Assembly: GCF_003589595.1 (NCBI RefSeq) | Contig: NW_020653993.1 | Coordinates: 2,695,442-2,759,441 of the forward strand | Reading direction: 5' to 3' | DNA: 64,000 nt | Origin: Hyposmocoma kahamanoa | Lineage: Eukaryota > Arthropoda > Insecta > Lepidoptera > Cosmopterigidae | Part shown: in pieces, positions 32,160-43,855 of the stretch | How positions within the stretch are numbered: the stretch's first letter is position 1 | Layout of the letters: the number at the start of each line of letters is the position of its first letter | Translations under genes and position numbers: made by a program | The notes under the pieces: model-generated | Told to the model about the DNA's origin: nothing | Databases searched by the model: none | Seen by the model: only the letters and a program-made list of their open reading frames with translations

Positions 32160-34400
32160 TATAACTTGAAGGTTGTTCGTGTCACGACGGTAGGTAGGTC
32201 CCTACAGAGACAAGATATGTAAATGGGAGCTCAGGGATACTAGTCTTAGGCGATTATCATATCGCGGAGCTGCTTTTTTTAACGTTGTACTGAAGTACCT
32301 TAGTTTGTATGGAAAACACACACCGACAACGCTTCTCTGCGCGGGAGCGCGGCGTGGCGAACACAGGGTATGGCACACTGAGCTCCGCACTACCGCGCAG
32401 ATTTTTAAGCTTAAAGACATGTTCAGTTTTCTACAATGGATCTCGACGTCGATAAATTTATATTTGCTATTGAAAATCGACCAAATTTATCTTCATATTT
32501 TCTTAAATCTTTGTAATGAAGTTGAATGTTATCTTCGGTGTCTTTTTATATGAGTAAACAAAAACCAAATAGGCAGTATAACTGCGGCGTCCTGAATGAG
32601 TTCTGTATTATTAACCGTTCTTGTCAAAGAAGGATCTCAGCTACATGTACAATCACTACGGCGATCAACGACGAAGCGAGTACTTTAAGCGGCGCGGGGC
32701 CGCTGGATCGCTGCCTCCGCGATCTTAGATAAAAGATTATATAGCATCTGGTTTACTAAATAAAAAAAATACAAATTTATTGACTTAACTTAATCTAGGT
32801 TACATATATCATTGCTGGTGAACTTCTATTAAGGATGAAAATACCTGTGTCAGAAGCCACCGCTCCTCCAATCCGGTACAATTATTACTTAGATTAAGTG
32901 CTGATTCTTAGAGGTGAGGGTTGCTTCTTTTATGTTGACAAATAAAAATAAAAATACATAGTTTTTAAATATTTTTATTACACATGTTATTAAAAACAAT
33001 GGAATTTGTAGTAACTAAAAACTGAAATCTTTAGAAACTTCAGATAGTACCGGTTGCCAGTTCACAGTCGATATTGACTACTAAGCAACACACGTCCACA
33101 TAATCGTCCGTTTACTGACAATGCACCTCACTCTGCCCCATACTATAGCGGCAAAGCGCGTCGTGTCGGTAGACAAGATTTTTTTCTTGTCCGGCGCCGA
33201 GACAGAGTACACAGTTCGTGTGTACAAACGACACGAATTCTTGCATAGACCCGGCGACTTTTCTTAGCATGGACACGCACCCTAAATATCTCCGGCAATC
33301 TAATCAAGATATACGTTGCGCGACCATCGTCCACAATGTCCTACCGTCAAGAGACTTAAAACAAAATTACTTGTAAACAAGTTGTCTATGATTTACGTCG
33401 CGAAAGTTTTTGATTTCCGACGATAAATCTCGATAAAATGTTAGACCTCACGAGTTTTATGTCTGGAGGAAATGATGTTACAATTTGGTTGGTGGTTTGG
33501 CCGTAACATCGAGTATATAGCAAGAAATAGAGACGAAATAAGGGCCATCTATCCCTGGCAACTCATGGCCTTAAATTAGTTTTAAATATCAACAAATCTC
33601 CATGTATTCCTAAAATATTCAATATTTATTGTAATAAATATAATATCTCTAACAATGAGGTGCTGTTCCATTCAGTGGTGTCGGAAAAATATCTAATTAT
33701 AAAACAAACGGAATCACATTTCATCGATAATGAAATATGTAATTTTACAATTTTCGTCCATTATAGCAAAGCTCAAGTTAAACAGGTCGATTTGAAGTGA
33801 AACAATTGACGGCATCCGTCAATTGTGAATAGTTTTCAAACATTAAATGACATTTCATCTCTATTTCTGGTTATGTACTCGATTTTGTAGTAATTACTGT
33901 GGGTTAAGGCTCAAATACTTTCTCTCATAAACTTTATCTAAAACCTGTTCGCTCTTAATTCAGAAACCTTTGAGATCGCACTAATACATTTTCCCTGCAA
34001 TGTAGCCCCAAATAAACATTCGTCCATATATAACATAAAGCTTGTTTATGGCACTCTAGGGGCAACACGGGTTTATACACAAGGCTCTTCCCATGGCGTT
34101 TCGTATGTTGGCCCTAAGTGTTGTGTATTATAATCGTTATTCATTTTACTTACACATTTTTAGGGTCAGAAATAAAATACCCTTTAACTTTTTATATTCA
34201 AGTAACATTCATTCATCTTCCATAGTATAATGTCTTAGGGTATTCTCATTGGGGGTAAAACGGAATATATACTAACCATATTTGTATTGAAAAAACGGAT
34301 TTGTAGCAGCTACCAGACGTGTCAGAACGTCAAACTCTCTTCCAACATTCAGACGCGTGGTAGTGCAAGCAAAAGTAACGACCACAGTCAGTACAGTCAG
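32160..34400. other. Long stretch without a recognised gene
   Basis: GC-richer islands occur at 32330-32410, 32640-32730 and 33120-33330, but the small frames in them show no domain. A 25-bp hairpin, ACAATTGACGG / CCGTCAATTGT, lies at 33802-33826. Unannotated exons or promoters of a neighbouring gene cannot be excluded. Confidence 0.4.
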
Positions 34401-34404
34401 TAGC

Positions 34405-34712
34405 AGCAGAGCTCCTGGTGAAAGAGTTCGCCCGGGGAAGTACTGCCACCTTACTTATTTCTGCCGCGAAGCAGTAATGTCAGCATTACTGTGTTCCAGT
34501 TTTGAAGGGTAAGGGTGCTGGTGAAATTACAGGCACGTGGAACTTGTCCCAGGGTGTCCAGGGATGTCCCAGGGTGACGGGCGCAGTGGCAGTGCCGCTC
34601 AGATCTTTGCGATTTAAAGCTCTGAATGGCACTGATACCGTTATGGACAGGCGTGTAGCTTATCATCAGGCGCACGACTTGTTCGTCCCGTCATTGGATA
34701 TTATATTAAAAA
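34405..34712 (+). repeat. Family A repeat, full length with a short internal duplication
   Basis: AGCTCCTGGTGAAAGAGTTC to GTCCCGTCATTGGATATTAT. CCAGGGTGTCCAGGGATGTC shows a small local duplication. Confidence 0.85.
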
Positions 34713-35217
34713 AGTAACATTCATTCATCTCCCATAGTATAATGTCGTACATAATAAATTACTCCACTACTTAGTTTATTTTGATTATTAATAAAAATAT
34801 CGAACACAAAAAAAAATTCGTCTTTACGCCAAACTATCCCAGTGTATTTTTCTAATATGTAAACTTAACCTGCACGCGTCGGTAATTCATACGATTAGCC
34901 AGCGGCGGCGGGCCCACGGCTGTCGTGGTGCTCCCTGCTGGACAAAAGACGACCTCTGCTCTGGCGAACTAGCAATGGCGGGATAAACATACACCCGGCT
35001 GACAGGCTGGAAGAGGTTTAGAAGCCTATGGGGCTAAATACCCTCTAAAAGATCTATGACGGAAAGCAACGGAAAACTACCGTCATTATATTTCCCTTGT
35101 TAGTCAGTTTTAATGGAAGTAAGCACAAATATAACGCCCCCGAGTTCCCGGCGTTCCTTCGATGGAAAAGGGGCGCGAAAAATCCCCGGGAGGCAACAAA
35201 ATCAAAAATTTAGAATA

Positions 35218-36150
35218 GGAACATGGAACGTGAGAGGATTGAGAGACAGGACAAAGTCGTTAACGTAGCCATGGAAATGGACCGGTTGGAGACTGAGATT
35301 ATGGGCTTGAGCGAGGTTAAATGGACCGGCAAGGGCAAGGTTGATGTTACTAATGGCAAGACATTATATTATTCCGGGGTTGATGCACCTTCGGAGACTC
35401 ATGGAGTTGCTGTTATGATTGATAAGCATTGGGAAGCAAAGGTCACTAGTTTCATGCCATCACCAAATCGCACCATGATTATGCAATTTAACACCAAACC
35501 TCGAAACTTGATTGTAATTCAAGTATTTGCACCAACTGCAGACGAGCCGCAGTCTGAGGTTTATGATTTTTATGGAGAGATGAAGATACTGTATTAACTC
35601 ACGAAAAAGGAAGACGTCATATCATTTTGGGAGATCTTAATGCAAAAGTGGGTAGAGGAGAGGTATCGGATGTTGTTGGTAATTGGGGTCTTGGCGACAA
35701 AAATGAAAGGGGAGTCCTGGTTCAATTTTGCCAGGAAAACAACCTAGTCATTACAAACACGCTATTCAAGACGCCACCAAGAAGACTATACACGTGGACA
35801 TCGCCATCCCATACAGCAGTGAAAATAGTAGGAAATCAAATCGACTATTTAATGATTAACACCAGGTTCAGAAACTGTATCTTGAACGCAAAAATCTATC
35901 CTGGCACAGATATAGGATCCGACCATAATCCTGTTATTGTTAGTATGTCGTGCCACCTTAAATATGCCAAAAAGAAACCGCTTGATAAACGTGTTGATAT
36001 TAAACGACTATCTCAACCAGAAGTAAGATCGGGAGTGTACAACCAGATTAATGAATGGGCAGTTGAACATCGCAAATCATTCTCAGAAGCTAAAACCATT
36101 TGGCGAAGTCTTAAAAGCAGGTTAGCTCAAATTAATACACAGATTTTGAG
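35218..36150 (+). pseudogene. AP endonuclease-like domain of the RTE LINE
   Basis: The frame starts upstream of the ATG at 35223 with IGTWNVRG, the classical N-terminal motif of exonuclease-endonuclease-phosphatase domains. LSEVKWTG (catalytic Glu) follows at ~35310. A one-base shift near 35585-35597 ends the first frame. The second resumes as LTHEKGRRHIILGDLNAKVG (~35597-35655), with GDLNAKVG holding catalytic Asp and Asn. YTWTSP and QIDY follow near 35800-35860. GSDHNPV (~35920), with the catalytic Asp-His pair, completes the fold. All key residues survive, so only the frameshift and the downstream loss kill it. Confidence 0.85.
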
Positions 36151-36156
36151 TTCGTT

Positions 36157-36226
36157 CGAACGGACGGACGGACGGACGGATGAACGAACGAACAAACGAA
36201 CGAACAAACAAACAAATAAATAAATG
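36157..36226. repeat. Graded tetranucleotide microsatellite
   Basis: Starts as (GGAC)n and passes through (GAAC)n and (AAAC)n to (AAAT)n. It sits exactly where the RT fingers/palm should be. Confidence 0.85.
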
Positions 36227-36228
36227 AG

Positions 36229-37011
36229 GTGGTTAGCAACCTACGGCATGCTGACGATATTGTCCTAATAGTTTCCACTCAAGAAGGCCTCCAAGACATT
36301 GTCTCCCGAGTATACGAAAGCAGCAGAAAAGTGGGACTCAACATTAATGTATGCAAAACTAAGTACATGGCTGTCACGTGTGGACCCAAACCTCAGTCGA
36401 TCATACTGGTCGGAACTAACAGTCTGGAGAGAGTCCAAAAATTTAAATATCTTGGATCGCGGCTAACGGACTCCTGGGAAAGTGATACCGAGATCTGTGT
36501 GCGTGTAGAAGTTGCCCGGGCATCCTTTGAAAAAATGAGGAAACTTTTAAGCAGCCGGCAGCTATCTATTAAACTCCGCACTAGGCTCTTGCATTGCTAC
36601 ATCTGGCCAGTCGTTCTTTATGGATGCGAATCATGGACCATAAAAGAAGATCTCAGGAAGAAACTTGAAGCGTTCGAAATGTGGTGCTATCGTAGAATGC
36701 TCCGCGTCAGTTGGACGGACAAAGTCACGAATGTTGAGATCCTTAAACGTATGTCGAAGAAGGTGGAATTGGTACGCACTGTCAAGCTGCGGAAGGTTGC
36801 CTATTTGGGTCAGGTACTGCGACATGACAGATATCACGTATTGCACACTATAATGATGGACAAAGTAGCTGGGAAGCGGAAGGTTGGAAGAAGGAATATG
36901 TCATGGCTTCATAACATCAGGGAGTGGACCGACATCAAGACCGTGGAACAACTGTTCAGGATAGCTCTGCACAAAGAAAGATATAAAAAACTGACTGCCG
37001 ACCTTCAATAA
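36229..37011 (+). pseudogene. RT C-terminal part (motif C to thumb) of the RTE LINE
   Basis: Open frame of 260 codons without stops. It begins in RT motif C, here RHADDIVLI (His in place of Tyr before the Asp pair). GLNINVCKTKYMAV (motif D) and FKYLGSRLTDSWE (motif E) follow. The thumb/C-terminal part has LRTRLLHCYIWPVVLYGCES, then RRMLRVSWTDKVTNVEIL and GHLRR-like LGQVLRHDRY. It ends KKLTADLQ with TAA, the normal RTE-type end. The nominal start is only where the frame emerges from the microsatellite. Confidence 0.85.
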
Positions 37012-37036
37012 TGGAGAGGCACTTGAAGAAGAAGAA

Positions 37037-37130
37037 TAAACTTAACTATCGCGTTTGCGTTAACATTTTAATTTAAACCTTATCGACATATAATGAAGAT
37101 CTAAACGCAAACGCGATAGTTAAGTTTGAA
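37037..37130. mobile_element. ~94-bp MITE with perfect 24-bp inverted ends
   Basis: AAACTTAACTATCGCGTTTG(CGTT) mirrors (AACG)CAAACGCGATAGTTAAG(TTT). It lies directly behind the RTE tail. Core ~46 bp. Confidence 0.85.
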
Positions 37131-37134
37131 TGAT

Positions 37135-38415
37135 TACAAATTTACATTCAGGTCTGGACTGAAGAAAGTTTTCTTTGTAAAACTAGTAACAAATAATTTA
37201 TTTTATTAATATTTACAATTCAAGTTGGAAAGCCAATTGCCCGAATCAAAATTTAATGACAATTTTGAAGCAGCGAGTCGATTATTTGCTTAGTATTTCA
37301 GTAACGAAATTCTAAGTATAGCACTCAAATATTTATCAATAAGACGAAAATAATGTTTTTTTCTGCAATTCATAATAAAAAAATATAAGCTCGTATATAT
37401 TTTTTTGAACTCAATCGGGTATATTTGTTTTTTTTTCAAATAAACCTTCGAAAAAGCCAACGCCATTAGATCCCAAAAAATACTTTCATTTCCTGTATAT
37501 CAATTACACTTTTCAGTCGCTCTGCACTTCCCCGTCCCGGGAAAAAAATCGATACTCGATGCGGTTTGCAAACACCGGGAAAAACGATCAAGACTATTTC
37601 AAATGTAGGTTTTTATACTTATATATAATTTTTGTATGGCATTTTGGATGTCAAAACATATACATATATATATTCTTTATTGCACCAAATAAATACAACA
37701 GAAATATTAATTGAACAAATCTCTAAAAGAGATCTCTTTAAGCCAACCCAAGGCAGTGAGAATAAAGGTTGTAAGCGAGCAACAGCGTTTAGGAGAGAAT
37801 GAGAAAGAAATGTTATAAAGTACCAGATAAATAAAAAAAAAGTATATGTAAACAAATGTGATGTTCCTTAAGTGTCTCAAGGAACATCACAGCATGCTAT
37901 GAAATATTAACTAAATTATTGTTTTAAATTATGCAAATATATAATTAATCTATATAGTTATAAAATCGATATACACAAACTGATTTAAAAATTAATATAT
38001 TAAATTATAAATTTCAGAGAATTTACTAAGTACTTTTAAGCTATTATGTTCGATATTTAATGTGTAGTGTTTTTCTATGTGGAATGTCCTCAATAAATAA
38101 ATAAATAAGTTTCCCAAAGTGGCACCTACCGCCACTTAATGGGCGCTGAAGAGTCCTAGGGGTAGGGCCCTCAGAAGCAAATAGGGGCGTTGAAAAAAAA
38201 CCTGAATCTATACAAACTACATATACATTTTTTTCCTTATGATTTTTTGTATTAAGTTGATATAAAAATACGAGTTTTCAATTACTCTTTGTTGTGGTAG
38301 TCGTTGAATTTTTTTTATCTTGCCTAAGTAGGCGAGGAGACAAATAGTTTGGGAACCTATGATATAACGTATAATACAATATACGCTCTTCAAAGCATAT
38401 TGCTCTTATAAAAAA
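37135..38415. other. Unassigned AT-rich stretch
   Basis: 37410-37490 weakly resembles a PLE terminus (TATTTGTTTTTTTTTCAAAT...TTTCATTTCCTG). A small hairpin, TGATGTTCCTT / AAGGAACATCA, lies at 37859-37890. The 78-codon minus frame is unsupported. Confidence 0.4.
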
Positions 38416-38417
38416 AG

Positions 38418-38628
38418 CTCCTAGAGAAAGAGTTCATCCAGGGAACTACTGTCATCTTACCTATTCTGCCGCCAAGTGTAACGTGAGTACTGCGTTCCAG
38501 TTTTGAAGGGTAGATAGGGGTGCTGGTGAAATTAACAACGCGACAGCGACACAACTGCTATGTCGTGTCGCTTACCACAAAGTGGACGACTTGCTCGTCC
38601 CGCCATTTGGTTATCATAAAAAAAAAGA
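38418..38628 (+). repeat. Family A repeat with internal deletion
   Basis: CTCCTAGAGAAAGAGTTCAT to GTCCCGCCATTTGGTTATCA. The middle ~90 bp is missing. Confidence 0.75.
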
Positions 38629-38629
38629 T

Positions 38630-39530
38630 ATTACAGCGTGTCAACCCCATCTAGTGCGCCCGAAGCGTACTCGCAAGCGTCCTACTCGATATCGCGACGA
38701 ACACTCATCCTCGAGGAACTAGATTAGTCTTTGCGAATATAGATGGCGCTTCTCGTCATCGACCTTGTTTTGCCAAAATATCACTTTTTCATGACCAAAT
38801 ATGGTAATAATGAAACGACTCTCGGTAACTTCCGTTTTATGCGTAATTACCGACCCGCACCCCCACGCGCCCCACTTAGTAGCCAAGAGTCCGCATTTAA
38901 CACTGGTTTCAGTTAGACAGTTACAATATTTTTTTTGTTGTAATTTTGTATTACTTCCTGTTATAAGTATTTACTTACGTCGTAGGGTCTGTGAAATATA
39001 TCTGTGCACCGTTTATTATATATAATAAATACCCACAGTGCACTAGCGACTGACTTATTTATTTAGCCTGGCCATTATACATGCCACACAAGACTTAATT
39101 AACGTAGATGACTTCCAAGCAATCAATTAATTGGAGATAACTTGTATCAAGACATTTTTACCTCTTACATCAAATTTCTTGTGTATTTTAAGAAAATATA
39201 TTCTTAGACAAAAACACCTTAACATTATAGACTTATTAACAGCAGAAAGTTTCTTTAATATAACTAAACCAAGTCATAATTTAAGAAATTTGGTTTCAGC
39301 ATAAAATCTACCTACAATTAAATATAAAAAACATAAATTGCCTATCAAATAATTACCTCTCAGTTTTTTATTTTTCAACTTAAAATCAGTTTTAAAAATT
39401 TGCCCATCTTGGATTATATATTTCTGTCTTATAACGAAAAAACATTTAAGAGACGTTTTTTTTACTATTATCAAGTATTTATTCTCTAGTGTCTGTAGGA
39501 TGAGGATCGTTTTGTTGGATTTAATAATTT
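38630..39530. other. Unassigned stretch
   Basis: CATCTAGTGCGCC (38649) and ATAGATGGCGCTT (38740) are related inverted blocks. No frame has a domain. Confidence 0.4.
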
Positions 39531-39533
39531 TGT

Positions 39534-40140
39534 CAAATTCAAAATAATCTTTATTTCATAGGTAAGCATTATTACACTTGAAATCGTCACAATGGTTAAA
39601 CTCTACCGCTCATTCGTAAGGCAGATTCCCCTGAGAAGAATGAGCAAGAAACTCTAGGGGTTGCTCTTTGTAAATAACATTTACAATTTTTTTTTTTATT
39701 TGAAACACCAGAGATCGAGACTACCTCCATGAGCTAAACGGGTTACTACCACGGATTTTTGTCATCCTATAACTTTTAGTACAACATTTTTGTTTCATTA
39801 TATTGTTAAACCTCGTTAAAGGCAAATTTTGTATATCAAACGGAATCTAGTTTTACAAGCATGTACATTGCACCCTTAAATGATTTTTTGACTTTGTGAA
39901 GACGACTATCAAAAAAAGCTAGTTTATTTTTATTCCTCGTATTAATGTTATGTCTGTCACTATATTTCATAAAGAAATTACTATTTCTCTTAACATAAAT
40001 TACATTTTCATAAATGTACTGTGAGGCTAGTGTAAGAATGTTAATTTCCTTACACTTATCTCTCAAAGATATTCTGGGGCCTAGATTGTAAATTGCCCTA
40101 ACCGTGTCTTCATAACACATGGTCGTAGGCTATATACAAG
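39534..40140 (-). mobile_element. LINE family J tail, copy 3: RT C-terminus plus 3' UTR
   Basis: The minus frame 40120-39836 reads RAIYNLGPRISLRDKCKEIN, LTLASQYIYENVIYVKRN and HNINTRNKNKLAF...RLHKV, and fills the RT part missing in copies 1 and 4. The FYNKIPEH block is deleted. The 3' UTR (39534-39700) matches 395-540 (AGAGCAACCCCTAGAG...). Confidence 0.8.
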
Positions 40141-40144
40141 TTAA

Positions 40145-40555
40145 TTGCCCCCGAAGAATAAATATCTGGTGAAAGGAGGGACCAAAAACATACAATTATA
40201 GGAATAAATTACTTATGGAAATAATTATTTTAACCAATAAATAATGAGCATAACAGAGTGCCATCCATTCAGCTTATTGTCATCTTACCGAAAGTGCTAC
40301 TACGTTGATTTCAACTACGAAGTAAGTTACCAGCGAAGTCGGACAAATTTTATTTCCCCATTATATGCGGCTCAGACACTAGCTCTTCTATCCTCTGTAT
40401 AATAAAGTTAATAAAATATTACAAATTTTTCCAATGAATTATTACGACTGTAAAAATGCTGTAATAAAATTGCTACAATTATTAAACTATGACGAAACTG
40501 AATGATCTTTGAATGTACCTGTATAGTCCATGGAATCGACTGTTCTCCAAAACAA
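40145..40555. other. Unassigned AT-rich stretch
   Basis: Nothing recognisable. Confidence 0.45.
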
Positions 40556-40559
40556 TACA

Positions 40560-40985
40560 TTTGTAGTATTTATTTATTTATTTACAAGCAATGTAGATAC
40601 AACGATTAATAAGTACATACAATACACAACAATTAATTATTGTTAAAAATAAAAATAATTATAATAATTAGGAACAAATACATATAGCTATAAATCTTAT
40701 AATTAACATTAATAAACTTTTTGATCATTAAATACTCTTAAAATTACATATCAGATACTGGACTATTTGGGCTCATAGGAGAGTTTATGAAGTCTCCCAC
40801 ACTGTAGTAAGATCCATTTAACAAGAAAGACCTCAGTTGGGTTTTAAACGTGTTGTCACTTTCTACTTTCTTTAGGGCGTCTGGTATTTTCATTGACTTA
40901 CAATTATATGGACGTCGGGTCTGCGCTAAAAAGTGTCCGAACTTATAGGGCGTTAAAATCGTATACAGAGCGTCATTCACGCTCT
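40560..40985 (-). pseudogene. LINE RT C-terminus and tail (different family)
   Basis: The minus frame 40980-40744 ends ALKKVESDNTFKTQLRSFLL NGSYYSVGDF, a typical jockey/CR1 RT end. An AT-rich 3' UTR and a TAAATAAATA-type tail at 40566-40580 follow. It has no similarity to J beyond the general RT ending. Confidence 0.55.
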
Positions 40986-41029
40986 AGTCTTCGTTTGTTC
41001 GACTGACAGCGAAGCAAGCAAAATTAGAC

Positions 41030-41280
41030 AGTACTGTGATGACATTACAATTTAAATTCAACGTTTTAGCTTTTTCATATTCCTTGACATGTCACTACGT
41101 TTAAATAGGTTGACTTAGGACATTTTTTTCGTGGTTTTTGTATTAGACCCGTCGTCCATTTATTTGTAAGTCAATGGGTATTTTATTATAAAGTAATATG
41201 CATCTATAGAGTGGGGTATCTCTAAACATTCCCAATTTTGGAGTTGGTAATACGAGCTCTGTGTTTCGGCGTGTGCTTTC
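41030..41280 (-). pseudogene. LINE RT C-terminal fragment
   Basis: Reads RRNTELVLPTPKLGMFRDTP LYRCILLYNKIPIDLQ before a stop. It matches the end of jockey-type RTs. It directly follows the fragment at 41385-42075 but belongs to a different RT type, so the junction is a breakpoint. Confidence 0.6.
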
Positions 41281-41384
41281 TACGAATTTAAAAAGGTCCA
41301 AATGTTGTCTTTAACCTTATTAAATTTACTTAAAAGAGTTTCTGACCCTGAATTGTAGACTAACCCTAAGTTAAAATAAATAAA

Positions 41385-42075
41385 CATTTTTGTAGTTTTT
41401 TTAATCTGGCCTTCGAATTCCCAAAATGTCCCTTGATTGGTCCCAGAATCTTTCGAAATATCTTCCGTTCCGTCACTAATAAGGTATATTCTTTCTTCAG
41501 CGTTTGTGTCCATGTTTCACATCCATACATTAAGATTGCTTAATTACTATTTTAGACACGAACCTTTGTAGTCCTGCCATAGATTACTTAACAGTTACTA
41601 TGTAACAGATATCATTCTCATACAAAATCGAAAATACCTACGCCATAATAGCCTACTAAATGTGACTAATGACACCAGGCGCTCACTACAAGGAAAAAGG
41701 AACCTAAACACGCGCTCAGAGAGGTGATAATAACGTTCCTCGCCGTGTGCAGTCGTGCAAAGCCGAATGCTCATAAATGAAAAAATGAAGATTTGTACGA
41801 GAGTTTGGGCCGACTTTGGCGCACTAGGCGGTGGGCACTTAAACTTATCGCATAACCTTGAGCAAGTGACGGAGCCCTGGTCCTGCTTAGTAACTTGGAC
41901 ACCAACATTTTGTGAAGGGCTGCTGTATTTCGTAGCGCGTATACTATGCGAATACTGACTTCATCCTCCATTTGGTTTTTGTCGGTAATAATGCATCCCC
42001 AGGTACTTAAATTTGTCGACGCCCTTATAAGTCGTACCGTTCACCTAGAGGCTTTTTCACTCCGCATTGAGACCT
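41385..42075 (-). pseudogene. RTE-like RT thumb fragment
   Basis: In order on the minus strand: DKFKYLG (near 42020), QMEDEVSIRIVYALRNTAAL HKMLVSKLLSR (41960-41870) and MYGCETWTQTLKKEYTLL, then VTERKIFRKILGPI (41540-41430). These are the motif E, thumb and YGCETW blocks common in RTE-type RTs. At least three frameshifts. The catalytic core is missing. Confidence 0.75.
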
Positions 42076-42239
42076 TTATATCGCTTCGTATACAGGTACA
42101 TCTTCTCTCGACTAATTCTTTGACCAACCAGTTCTCCACATAAGAAGAACAAATTAAATTGATATCATTGAATTTGAGCAATATACAAAACAGGATTAAA
42201 CTCTGTAAGAAGCGAACTCGCTGAACTGTCATCTTAAGT

Positions 42240-42478
42240 TAAAAGACTTAAGAACATTATCCACTTATACGAGTTATAACCAAGAAGCGAGTAAAAGAGA
42301 AAAATTAACTTAGTGACCGTTCCTATTCATCATTTCCGACTTCTTGCCTCGAACATCCAACTTTTAATTAGCAATTTTGTAGATCCACTACAATTTATAA
42401 GAGATGGCGAATTCAAAAACAAAAAGCGATCATAAACAAAATTACCTTCGATCTCATACGACTCGTTACGACATTTCA
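42240..42478. other. Short unassigned spacer
   Basis: Nothing recognisable. Confidence 0.4.
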
Positions 42479-42479
42479 T

Positions 42480-42562
42480 TTTTTATAATACCAAGTGGCG
42501 GGGCGAACAGGGCGTTTGCCTGGTGGTAAGCGACACGGCTGTCCATAACGGTTGCAGTCTTC
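42480..42562 (-). repeat. Family A fragment (first quarter)
   Basis: TTTTATAATACCAAGTGGCG to CTGTCCATAACGGTTGCAGT, then an abrupt change of sequence. Confidence 0.75.
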
Positions 42563-42775
42563 TTCTTGTCGAGTCAATACCAAAAGCCAGTCTTCCTGTG
42601 TTACATTTCTTTGACACAGTAAGCAGCCAACTCTATGCCCATATCTATTGCCTTTAGCAGGTCTTCGCGAGTGGAGCTGGTCGGTGGTAAGTGAGAGATA
42701 CTTTGTGCGGGGGATCCGCAAGCACCATGGTTTTGAGTCGGGCTGATATATCCCCATTTCATCACGTTATTTGTA
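42563..42775 (-). repeat. Possible LINE tail
   Basis: The plus strand starts CTTCTTCTTGTCGAGTCAAT, the reverse of an ATTGACTCGACAAGAAGAAG ending. The same block appears at 4112. The preceding minus frame contains EDLLKAIDMGIELAAYC but no domain I recognise. Confidence 0.4.
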
Positions 42776-42849
42776 CATCGGCCTACTTATGATTTGAGAC
42801 AATTCAAGGATTTCGATACTGACTACTGCAACTAATGCCCAGGGGGAAG

Positions 42850-43375
42850 ACTTTCGACTGTAGCACCACAGTACATTTACTAAAATATTTTATATGCCCT
42901 TAAAAATACACATAATTTCAATAAGAAAGAGATCCATAATATTTATTAACCTTAGAGCTTAGTCCAAACTCATGGTACCACGATTTCGTTTAACCAAGGT
43001 AAACAACTCTTTTGCGGAGAACTATATATTGTTTTACAATAAGATTCCGGAGCATATATTACGATTTTCATTTCCTAAATTTAAAAAGTACATTAAAAAT
43101 ATTTTGATTGAAAAGTCATACAACAAAACTGAAGACTGCGTGTTAGGTAAAGATGTATGGAAAGACGACTTGGCTCTATATTCCATACAAATTTGATTCA
43201 AAGTGTATTCCATATCATTTAACTTTATTTGAAAAGAGCAATCCCTAGAGTTTCTTGCTCGTTTTTCTCAAGGAATCAAGGAAGTCAGCGTAGTGAACGA
43301 GCAGTAGCTTAAATGTGACGTTTTGAAGTGTAAATTTATTTTACCTATGAAATAAATGACTCTTTGACTTTGACA
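42850..43375 (+). mobile_element. LINE family J tail, copy 4
   Basis: The frame 42972-43196 reads VPRFRLTKVNNSFAENY, FYNKIPEHILRFSFPKFKKY and DCVLGKDVWKDD. The 3' UTR ends ACTCTTTGACTTTGAC at 43373. Closely matches copy 1, with fewer breaks. Confidence 0.85.
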
Positions 43376-43561
43376 TGACTAACAGCGAAATTAGCTTGCC
43401 AAAGTTTGCACCTCGCGTCCGTTTATATACTTACTTTCAGACCCTTGGGTTTGAAACAAGCTTTTAGAAGCAATGGTTCCTGAAAGAAAAAGGATACACA
43501 AAGAATAACATAGTTTTAGATTTCTCACAGATCTAAAAACAAATTTCTGCAACAAACACAT

Positions 43562-43670
43562 AGAAAAATTCGTAAGGCCCGCTGGTTTGAACCGTCGCTT
43601 AGTTGGCATAGCGTCTGGTACGGTTTGCTAGAAGATGTTGGTTCGAATCCAGCCGGAAATAAGAATTTTT
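43562..43670 (+). repeat. tRNA-derived SINE family C, plus copy
   Basis: Box A CTTAGTTGGCATAGCG and box B TTGGTTCGAATCCAGCC, followed by GGAAATAAGAATTTTTCTAA and GTTCGATCTTCG. Other copies lie at 47.3, 53.4 and 63.4 kb. Confidence 0.8.
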
Positions 43671-43798
43671 CTAAGTGTTCGATCTTCGTGTTATTAATTT
43701 TATTACAAACTAGTGTAATGTAGTAATTAAAAAATATTAAACATCATCGTGGTGACACATCCTGACATTCAATAAATTTAATTACAATAACATAGTAC

Positions 43799-43845
43799 TA
43801 TAATCGAGGGCTGTAGCTCAGATGCATTGCGAGAGGTATTTCTAT
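43799..43845 (-). repeat. 3' LTR remnant (47 bp before the gap)
   Basis: Identical to 45555-45601, beginning TATAATCGAGGGCTGTAGCT. It stops at the N run. Confidence 0.85.
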
Positions 43846-43855
43846 NNNNNNNNNN
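43846..43855. other. Assembly gap (10 N)
   Basis: The only N run in the window. The sequence jumps from LTR on its left to the C-terminal side of the protease frame on its right. The true missing length is unknown and likely several kilobases. Confidence 0.95.

Larger units (their letters stand above)
34870..37040 (+). mobile_element. RTE-type LINE with central deletion
   Basis: Ordered parts: a GC-rich leader (34870-35210), an AP-type endonuclease (35215-36150 in two frames), a tetranucleotide microsatellite (36157-36226), RT from motif C to the C-terminus (36229-37011) and a short 3' UTR ending GAAGAAGAAGAA. The RT fingers and most of the palm are missing, so the copy cannot be active. RTE-like order and the CFDP2-like endonuclease support the clade. 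Confidence 0.85.

Noticed and set aside
32160..33360. Possible host gene exons in GC-richer islands
   Set aside because: Short frames only, no paired splice signals with a continuing frame, no known domain. Transcript data would be needed.
34502..34717. Recurrent 60-100-codon frames with similar sequence (also at 31418, 46935, 61079, 63033)
   Set aside because: They look like a conserved small protein family only because family A repeats are similar. Stops and frames differ between copies.
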